A model generated the notes under the pieces. The model worked only from the letters and a program-made list of their open reading frames with translations. It was not told the origin of the DNA and searched no databases. Positions 58,270 through 64,000 of a stretch of 64,000 nt of DNA are shown here, piece after piece. The stretch spans positions 62,001 through 126,000 of the forward strand of contig NZ_JAPNTZ010000010.1 in the NCBI RefSeq assembly GCF_026626335.1, given 5' to 3'. This DNA is from Paractinoplanes pyxinae. GTDB taxonomy: Bacteria; Actinomycetota; Actinomycetes; Mycobacteriales; Micromonosporaceae. Numbering within the stretch: position 1 is the stretch's first letter; the number at the start of each line of letters is the position of its first letter. A program made the translations under genes and the position numbers.

Positions 58270-59978
58270 TTGGGCAGAACCCAGATCGGGTTGGTGTAGA
58301 ACCACAGGTCGCCCCACGGGTCGGCGTCGCCGACGACGTCCAGCTTGGGGCCGTACGGGTCGACGCCGGGGCCCATCAGGCCGGGCTGCGTGCGGTTGCC
58401 GTCGGTGCCGCGCACCCGCACGTAGAACGGCTTGTCGAGGCGGCCGAACGAGTAGCTGATCGACACCTTGCCGGTCTTCTTGCTGATCTCGAAGGACTTG
58501 ACCACCTTGGTGTCGGGGGCCTTGAACGAGTCCTTGTCGGCGACCGGGCCGGTGACCGTGCCGACGATGACGTCGACCCGCTTGAGCACCGGGATGAACT
58601 GCGCCCAGTTGGGCACGTCCTGCAGGTCGATGTCGAGGGTGATCTCGGTGGTGGTGCCGCGCTTGACGTGCACGACGCCGCCGAGCGGGGTGCCCGAGAA
58701 GCCGCGACGGTCGCCGGCCACCCGGACGCGGGCGTCCAGGCTCTTGATCAGGCGGCCGTGGTCGACCCAGACGCGGCCGGCGCGCAGGCCGTCCATGACC
58801 TGCTTGTAGCCCCACGAGGAGGCGCCGACCGTGGTGCGGCCGTAGAAGCCGGGCCAGAAGTCGCCCGCCGTGGTCAGCGTCTTGCCCGTGTAGACCGGGT
58901 CGTTGTAGCGGCCGTTGACCTCGAAGTTGCTGTCCGGGCCCCGGTCCGACTGGTCCAGGTAGTTGACGTGCGAGTCCGAGTTGACCGTGATCCACCAGGC
59001 CTTGCCCTCGGACAGCAGGCTGTCCCAGAGACCGCCGACGGTGGCGGTCATCCAGTCGAAGCCGCCCCAGGTGCGGTAGCTCTCGAGCGGGTAGCCCTGG
59101 TACGAGGCGGCCGACGGGTTGTTGTCGTAGTAACCGCGGGCGCCGCCGCGGCCGTTCGGGGCGGGGATGCCCGCGGCCTGGTGGCCGGGCGCGCCCTCGA
59201 AGCCGACGGCGACGGTCGGGTCGGCGTCGCGCCAGTTGCGGATCTCGTGCGGCGAGTCGATGCCGCGACGGGCCGGGTGGTTGGCGAAGAACAGGGCGCC
59301 GTCCACCTTGCGCGCCTTCACCTGCGAGGCGAGGAACTTGATGCCGGCGATCGCGGCCGCCTCGTTCTGCTCGTTGGTGTTGGTGGCGGGCAGCAGCGAG
59401 CCGTCGTAGTTCTGCTCGAACTTCTTGAGGACCTCGACCTCGTTCTTGCTCGGGGTCACGAACACGGTCGCGTGCTCGGCGCCCGGGATGTTCCACTCCA
59501 GGCCCTGGAAGGTGAGCAGGTCGCGCAGCTCGTCGCGGGTCTTGCGGATGTCCGGGTTGACCAGGTCGACGCCGATCTTGGCGTGGGTGGCGCTGCCGTG
59601 GTCGGTGATGACGACCCAGTCGAGGCCGAACGCGCGGCCGTGCTTGGCCTGGTCGATCACCCGGTACTGGGCGTCCGAGCTGTACTGGGTGTGGATGTGG
59701 TGGTCACCGGAGAGCCACTTGAAGCCGCCCTTGTCGGTGCCACCGCCGGCCGGGCCGTGGCTGTGCGGCAGACCCGCGGCCTGGGCGGCCGACGGCGTGG
59801 CCAGCACGGAGGCGGCCGCGCCGGCGCCGAGCAGGCCGGCGCCGCGCAGGAAGCCGCGGCGGGAGACGTCGGACGGCGAGAGCTCGCTGTCCGGGATGCT
59901 CATGTCGAGGGCGGCGGGAACGTCAGCGCCGGCGGTCTCGTGCTCGTGGTCGTGGTGATGGTCGTGGCCGTGACCCAT
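58266..59978 (-). CDS. Tat-exported PHP-domain metal-dependent phosphoesterase
   Basis: 570 residues from ATG 59978, preceded by AGGAG. The N-terminal 15 residues are His/Asp-rich (MGHGHDHHHDHEHE). A twin-arginine signal follows near residue 45 (SRRGFLRGAGLLGAGAAASVLATPSAAQA). PHP motifs: GDHHIHTQYSSDAQ, VVITDHGS, LEWNIPGAEHA, FFANHPARRG and SDSHVNY, giving the His/Asp metal set. Exported, folded in the cytoplasm with metals. The His-rich leader lies before the signal, which is unusual. Divergent from an ABC exporter, 154 bp gap. Confidence 0.88.
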   Translation of the reverse strand: MGHGHDHHHDHEHETAGADVPAALDMSIPDSELSPSDVSRRGFLRGAGLLGAGAAASVLATPSAAQAAGLPHSHGPAGGGTDKGGFKWLSGDHHIHTQYSSDAQYRVIDQAKHGRAFGLDWVVITDHGSATHAKIGVDLVNPDIRKTRDELRDLLTFQGLEWNIPGAEHATVFVTPSKNEVEVLKKFEQNYDGSLLPATNTNEQNEAAAIAGIKFLASQVKARKVDGALFFANHPARRGIDSPHEIRNWRDADPTVAVGFEGAPGHQAAGIPAPNGRGGARGYYDNNPSAASYQGYPLESYRTWGGFDWMTATVGGLWDSLLSEGKAWWITVNSDSHVNYLDQSDRGPDSNFEVNGRYNDPVYTGKTLTTAGDFWPGFYGRTTVGASSWGYKQVMDGLRAGRVWVDHGRLIKSLDARVRVAGDRRGFSGTPLGGVVHVKRGTTTEITLDIDLQDVPNWAQFIPVLKRVDVIVGTVTGPVADKDSFKAPDTKVVKSFEISKKTGKVSISYSFGRLDKPFYVRVRGTDGNRTQPGLMGPGVDPYGPKLDVVGDADPWGDLWFYTNPIWVLPK

Positions 59979-60132
59979 ATCGGTGATCTCCTGCAGTTCG
60001 ATGCATGCGGACTCCAGCACACATTCGCGGCGGTAGATCAACGGCCCGTGTATCGAACATGACTTTCGTCAGTACGCGCGACTGCCGTTAGGGTCGGGCG
60101 GCGTCGGCACCTGCGGTTCTACCGTCCGGCAC

Positions 60133-60843
60133 ATGCTGATAACCCTGGAGCAACTGACGAAGAGATTCGGCGCCACCGTGGCGGTCGACGGGCTCGATCT
60201 GCGGGTGCGGCCGGGCCGGGTCACCGGGTTCCTCGGGCCCAACGGCGCCGGCAAGTCGACCACGCTGCGCATGATCCTCGGGCTGGACCGGCCGACGTCG
60301 GGGCGGGCGCTTCTCGACGGACGCCCCTATTTCTCGTACGCGTGGCCGTTGCGCACGATCGGGGCGGTGCTCGAGGCGAAGGCCGCGCACCCCGGGCGTA
60401 CGGGAAGGAACCACCTGCTCGCGATGGCCCGCAGCAACGCGATCCCGGCCGCCCGGGTCGACGAGGTGTTGCAGCTGACCGGCCTGACCGAGGCGGCGCG
60501 CAAGCGGACCGGCGCCTACTCGCTCGGCATGGGACAGCGGCTGGGGATCGCGGGCGCGTTGCTCGGCGACCCGGAGGTGCTGATCCTGGACGAGCCGGTG
60601 AACGGGCTCGACCCGGACGGGGTGCGCTGGATCCGGGGACTCCTGCGCGATCTGGCCGCCGAGGGCCGTACGGTGCTCGTCTCCAGCCACCTGCTGAGCG
60701 AGATGCAGATGACCGCCGACCACCTGATCGTCATCGGGAACGGGCGGCTGCTGGCCGACGCGCCGCTCGAGGAGATCCTGGCCGGGCACGCCTCGCTGGA
60801 GGACGCCTACTACACGCTGACCGAGGGGAGCGCGCTGCGATGA
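60133..60843 (+). CDS. ABC transporter ATP-binding protein (ABC-2 type)
   Basis: 236 residues. Walker A GFLGPNGAGKSTTLRMIL (about residues 37-54), signature YSLGMGQRLGIAGALL (about 132-147, degenerate form LGMGQ usual in ABC-2 ATPases), Walker B VLILDEPVNGLDPDG, and switch His VSSHLLSEM. It powers an exporter with the permease encoded next (ATGA overlap). Together with the two-component system convergent downstream, it could serve in antibiotic or lipid stress export. Confidence 0.92.
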   Translation: MLITLEQLTKRFGATVAVDGLDLRVRPGRVTGFLGPNGAGKSTTLRMILGLDRPTSGRALLDGRPYFSYAWPLRTIGAVLEAKAAHPGRTGRNHLLAMARSNAIPAARVDEVLQLTGLTEAARKRTGAYSLGMGQRLGIAGALLGDPEVLILDEPVNGLDPDGVRWIRGLLRDLAAEGRTVLVSSHLLSEMQMTADHLIVIGNGRLLADAPLEEILAGHASLEDAYYTLTEGSALR

Positions 60844-61547
60844 CGATGCTGCGAGCCACGATCGGCGCCGAATGGATCAAGCTCTGGACCACCCGGACGG
60901 TGTGGTGGGCGCTCACCGCCGCGCTCCTGCTCATGGCCGCGGGCGCCGGGCAGTACGCGCTCTACGCCAGGAACGGCGACATCGACGCGACGTCGGCCGC
61001 CGAGGTCGCCGCGCTCGGCCTGAGCTTCGCCCAGCTGGCCTTCGTCGCCCTGGCCGCGACAGTGATGACCGGCGAGTACTCGGCCGGCACGATCCGGGCC
61101 ACGTTCACCTGGACCCCGTCGCGGCCCCGGCTGCTGCTGGCCAAGAGCGTGGTGGTCGCGGCGGTCACGCTTGTGGCCGGCACGGTCGTCGGCTTCGTGG
61201 GCACGCTCGTCGCGGCCGCGATCCTGGACGACGGTTCGCTGGGCGCCACTGCTCCGAAGATGGGGTTGTATCTCGCGCTGCTCGGCGTGTTCGCGGTCGG
61301 TCTGGGCGCGGCGTTGCGCGGCCCGGTGGTCACTCTTGTCGTGCTGCTGATGCTGATCGTCGTGGTGCCGCCGCTGCTGCAGATTCCGGATGTGGGTGCC
61401 CTCAACGCGGTCGCGGACGCGATGCCCGGGGTGGCCGGCGAGCGGTTCCTGACCGGGAACTCGTACGCGGGACTGCTGATCGTGACGGCGTGGGCGGTCG
61501 CCGCGTTCGTCATCGGCGCGCGCGAGTTGAACCGCCGCGACGCCTAG
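60840..61547 (+). CDS. ABC-2 type permease
   Basis: 235 residues, ATGA overlap with the ATPase. About six membrane segments: VWWALTAALLLMAAGAGQYAL; LSFAQLAFVALAATVMTGEYSAGTIRATF (ABC-2 motif EYSAGTIR); VVVAAVTLVAGTVVGFVGTLVAAAIL; LYLALLGVFAVGLGAAL; VVTLVVLLMLIVVVPPLL; LIVTAWAVAAFVIGA. Cargo unknown. Convergent with the response regulator gene, overlapping by 4 bases. Confidence 0.88.
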   Translation: MTMLRATIGAEWIKLWTTRTVWWALTAALLLMAAGAGQYALYARNGDIDATSAAEVAALGLSFAQLAFVALAATVMTGEYSAGTIRATFTWTPSRPRLLLAKSVVVAAVTLVAGTVVGFVGTLVAAAILDDGSLGATAPKMGLYLALLGVFAVGLGAALRGPVVTLVVLLMLIVVVPPLLQIPDVGALNAVADAMPGVAGERFLTGNSYAGLLIVTAWAVAAFVIGARELNRRDA

Positions 61548-62188
61548 AGCAGCCCGGCCTCGTAGGCGACGATCGCCGCCTGCACCCGGTTGCGGACGCC
61601 CAGCCGGCTCAGCAGGCTGCTCACGTACGCCTTCACGGTGCCCTCGACGAGGAACAGCCGCCGCCCGATCTCCGCATTGGACAGGCCCTCACCGATCAGC
61701 GACAGCACCTCGCGCTCGCGGTCGGTGAGGGCGTCCACCTTGGACCGTGCGGCGGCCCCGGCGCCCAGCCGCGCCCCGGCCAGTTCGGTGATGACCCGGT
61801 GGGCCACCCGCGGCGAGAGATAGGCCGCCCCCGCCGCCACGGCCCGGATGGCCGCGGTCAGCTCCCGCGGGTCGCTCGACTTGAGCAAAAAGCCGGCCGC
61901 CCCGGCCGCGATGGCCCGCACGATGTACTCGTCCTCGCCGAAGGTGGTCAGCACGAGCACCCCGGTCTCCGGCGTCAGCCGGCGGATCTCGGCTGCGGCC
62001 GACAATCCGTCGCGGCGCGGCATCCGGATGTCGAGCAGCACGACCGCGGGCCGGTGCCGCCGTACCATCTCGACCGCTTCGATCCCGTCCGCGGCCTCGC
62101 CGACCACCTCGATGCCGCCGTCGTTGTCGAGGATGGCCCGGATGCCGGCCCTGATCATGGCCTCGTCGTCGGCGATCAGCACCTTCAC
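61544..62188 (-). CDS. NarL/LuxR-family response regulator
   Basis: 214 residues from GTG. Receiver: acidic D7/D8, phosphoacceptor D53 in VVLLDIRMPRRDG, Thr in VLVLTTFGEDEYI, Lys in FLLKSSDP. The LuxR helix-turn-helix is LTDREREVLSLIGEGLSNAEIGRRLFLVEGTVKAYVSSLLSRLGVRNRVQAAIVAYEAGLL. Overlaps the stop of the histidine kinase by 4 bases, forming a two-component pair. It likely regulates the convergent ABC exporter. Confidence 0.94.
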   Translation of the reverse strand: MKVLIADDEAMIRAGIRAILDNDGGIEVVGEAADGIEAVEMVRRHRPAVVLLDIRMPRRDGLSAAAEIRRLTPETGVLVLTTFGEDEYIVRAIAAGAAGFLLKSSDPRELTAAIRAVAAGAAYLSPRVAHRVITELAGARLGAGAAARSKVDALTDREREVLSLIGEGLSNAEIGRRLFLVEGTVKAYVSSLLSRLGVRNRVQAAIVAYEAGLL

Positions 62189-63594
62189 CGCAGCCGCTCC
62201 TTGCTGGTCAGGCGGCCGCCCGAGAAGCACAGCTGGTAGGTGGGGCCGGCCATCGGGAAGTTGCCGTCGGTGTAGAGCTCGCAGCCCTGGGGCTTGTCGC
62301 CGGGCGTCTGCCGGGCGGGCAGGACGTCGATCAGGTCGGCCCGTGACGCGTTGCCGGGGATGCTGTCGAACGTGGCCTCGTCCAGCACCGAGCCGGCCAC
62401 GGCGAACGGGTAGTAGCCGACCGCGGTGACGACGGCCAGCACGAGTGGGGTGAGGATCGCGGCGGCCAGGCTGCGGCGGGTGCGGCGGCGCGCGTCGTGC
62501 AGTTCCGTCGTGACCGACGGTTCGGCCGGCGCGGCGTGGTCGATGGTGGCGGCCGTCCGGAAACTCCCGTCGGGCGTGCGCTCGGCGGTCAGGGTCCCGC
62601 CCGCCAGTCGTACGCGTTCCGTCAACCCGATCAAGCCGAGCCCCGTGGTCTCGCGCACCCGGGTTCGATTGCCCGGCGCACTCGTCACCTCGACCGCCCG
62701 GCCGCTGAGCGCGACTCGCACGCCGGCGCCCGGCGCATGCACGCTGGCGTTGGTCAGAGCCTCCCGCACGACGTGATAGGCCACGGCCGGCGGCTCGCCC
62801 TCCCGTTCCAGGGCGATCGTCATGCCGGCCTCGCGCGACCGGGCCACCAAAGCCTCGATCGATTCGCCGGCGGGCTCGACCGGCGCCGGCTCGTCCTCGT
62901 CGCGCAGCACCCCGATGATGTCGCGCAGCCGGTCGGTGGCGGCGGCGGCCGATTCCCGGATCCGCCCGGCGGCCGCGCCCTGCTTCTCGCCGAGTCCCGG
63001 CGTGGTCTCGAGCGCGCCCGCGTTCAGCGCGATCAGGCTCAGCTCGTGCCCGAGCGAGTCGTGCATCTCCTGCGCGATGCGGGCCCGCTCCCGCAGCCGC
63101 GCCTCCCGCTCCACCATGCGGCGCTCGTACTCGAGCCGGGCCGCCCGCTCCCACCCGGCCGAGATCAGCCGAGCCTGCTGGGCCCGGTACCGCCCGGCCA
63201 GCCACGGAAACACGCCGAGCACCACCAGCGCCATGACCAGGAAGAACCACTCGCCCAAGCTGGTGCCGAGCACAACGAAGTTGAGCGCGGTGCCCCCGAC
63301 CGCGATCACGACGAAGGCCGCCGCAACCGCGCGAATGCGCTCGGTACGCAGCCCGACCAGATAGCTCATCACCGGCAACGCGAACACAAAGTTCCCGTCC
63401 GCGAGCGTCCCCAGCAGCACGACCAGCCAGCCCACCACCGGCCACCGCCGCATGGTCGCCACCAGAACTCCGGCCACCGCAAGAGCCCCCAGAACCCCCG
63501 CCGCGCGGCCGCTCATCAGGTGATTGGCCAGCACCGGAGCGATGAGCACCAGCCCGAGCAGCCCGTCGGTGACCCACTCCCGCCGTCCCCGCAT
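62185..63594 (-). CDS. Histidine kinase with C-terminal membrane-anchored extension
   Basis: 469 residues. The N-terminal four to five helices are followed by a HisKA_3 region with the phospho-His in IAQEMHDSLGHELSLIALNAGAL (near residue 179) and an HATPase with REALTNASVHAPG and TGLGLIGLTERV. Unlike ordinary NarX-type kinases it continues: a membrane helix (SLAAAILTPLVLAVVTAVGYYPFAVAGSVL, near 393-422) and an about 47-residue outside segment with two Cys (GCELYTDG and YQLCFSGG). The extra part could sense an external ligand or a periplasmic redox state. Partner is the NarL-type regulator. Confidence 0.9.
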   Translation of the reverse strand: MRGRREWVTDGLLGLVLIAPVLANHLMSGRAAGVLGALAVAGVLVATMRRWPVVGWLVVLLGTLADGNFVFALPVMSYLVGLRTERIRAVAAAFVVIAVGGTALNFVVLGTSLGEWFFLVMALVVLGVFPWLAGRYRAQQARLISAGWERAARLEYERRMVEREARLRERARIAQEMHDSLGHELSLIALNAGALETTPGLGEKQGAAAGRIRESAAAATDRLRDIIGVLRDEDEPAPVEPAGESIEALVARSREAGMTIALEREGEPPAVAYHVVREALTNASVHAPGAGVRVALSGRAVEVTSAPGNRTRVRETTGLGLIGLTERVRLAGGTLTAERTPDGSFRTAATIDHAAPAEPSVTTELHDARRRTRRSLAAAILTPLVLAVVTAVGYYPFAVAGSVLDEATFDSIPGNASRADLIDVLPARQTPGDKPQGCELYTDGNFPMAGPTYQLCFSGGRLTSKERLR

Positions 63595-63640
63595 CCGGCC
63601 AGGCTAACGACGGCTCGTTGCCCGCCACTACTGCCTAAAG

Positions 63641-64000
63641 TCAGATGATGGGGCGGAACAGGCCGAGGGCGATCGTCGTCGCCAGCGTCAGGGCGGACAG
63701 GAGCACCGCGCCGATCACCAGCATCGCGTCGGCCTGACGGAAGACCTGCTTGCGGGCGTACGTGCGAGGGGCGCCCGAGTCGAAGCCGCGCGCATCCATG
63801 GCTACGGCCAAGCGGCCGCCGCGGCGCAGGGCGCCGACCAGCAGGGCGAACGCGGTCGAGACGAACAGGCGGACGGCGGCGAACGGGTTGCGGCCGGCGT
63901 CTATGCCCCGGGCCCGGCGGGCCAGCGTCAGCATCTGCCATTCGGCGCCCAGCAGGGGCAGCAGGCGGAAGGCGGCCAGCGCGCCGATCGCGAAGCGGGC
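63641..64000 (-). CDS. Energy-coupling factor transporter transmembrane protein EcfT, C-terminal part (cut by window edge)
   Basis: The frame is open to the right edge, 119 residues to the stop. ARFAIGALAAFRLLPLLGAEWQMLTLARRARGIDAG and RLAVAMDARGFDSGAPRTYAR are the two coupling motifs (with ARG) of EcfT/CbiQ. A final hydrophobic segment (MLVIGAVLLSALTLATTIALGL) ends the protein. EcfT couples the ATPase pair to a vitamin-binding S component. Whether the thiamine-binding gene at 53.9 kb is related cannot be judged from the window. Confidence 0.85.
   Translation of the reverse strand, partial: ARFAIGALAAFRLLPLLGAEWQMLTLARRARGIDAGRNPFAAVRLFVSTAFALLVGALRRGGRLAVAMDARGFDSGAPRTYARKQVFRQADAMLVIGAVLLSALTLATTIALGLFRPII

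Overview
The window is a contiguous piece of a high-GC actinobacterial chromosome. The housekeeping order lepA, hemW, hrcA-dnaJ, rsmE, phoH-ybeY-CNNM/CorC-cytidine-deaminase-like-era, recO-uppS is typical of Actinobacteria. The interleaved accessory genes and general style suggest Micromonosporaceae, possibly Actinoplanes or a relative; that assignment is inferred from gene content and was not searched. No tRNA, rRNA, CRISPR array or intact mobile element was seen.

Layout. 0-11 kb: a phosphotransferase (cut by the left edge), a DUF4240 protein, a MOSC protein, lepA, a GlsB/YeaQ-like membrane protein, a repeat-filled convergent gap (4.26-5.19 kb), a membrane GAF/PAS sensor with a low-complexity insert, a lysozyme-fold-like exported protein, an enoyl-CoA hydratase, hemW and a DUF4870 protein. 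11.3-13.6 kb: hrcA-dnaJ behind a clear CIRCE operator. 13.6-19.4 kb: small regulator/target modules, namely PadR plus membrane protein, AraC plus NmrA-like reductase, and MarR plus azoreductase, each with a recognisable candidate operator. 19.4-26.3 kb: a catabolic locus with an IclR regulator and an amidohydrolase on one strand, facing a tightly coupled operon of CoA-transferase, citryl-CoA-lyase-like protein, LigB-like and LigA-like dioxygenase subunits and a quinone-oxidoreductase-like protein. 26.3-30.2 kb: an ECF41-type sigma factor with a carboxymuconolactone-decarboxylase-like target and a matching promoter, a membrane protein, a LuxR-type regulator and rsmE.

30.2-35.3 kb is a looser region of small secreted, membrane and coiled-coil proteins, with long non-coding stretches and a possible N-acyltransferase. 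35.5-42.7 kb: an asymmetric heterodimeric ABC exporter, a GH3 glucosidase with a CebR-like operator over its start codon, and a beta-lactamase-fold hydrolase. 42.8-47.7 kb: phoH to era, the last with a 230-residue disordered extension. 47.8-52.5 kb: acyltransferase, thioesterase, DUF4097 lipoprotein, recO, uppS, histidine phosphatase. 52.7-53.0 kb: a decayed IS5-family remnant with perfect ends. 53.2-64 kb: HAD phosphatase plus thiamine-binding protein, a VapBC-type toxin-antitoxin pair, oxidoreductases, a methylenetetrahydrofolate-reductase-like protein, a Tat-exported PHP protein, an ABC-2 exporter, a two-component system and a partial EcfT.

The points most worth following are: a 124-bp repeat present three times, always between convergent genes, with a hairpin supported by compensatory changes; the 22-26 kb catabolic operon with its paired candidate IclR operators; the ABC heterodimer in which one subunit has lost Walker A and the other LSGGQ; and the small-protein region at 30-35 kb.
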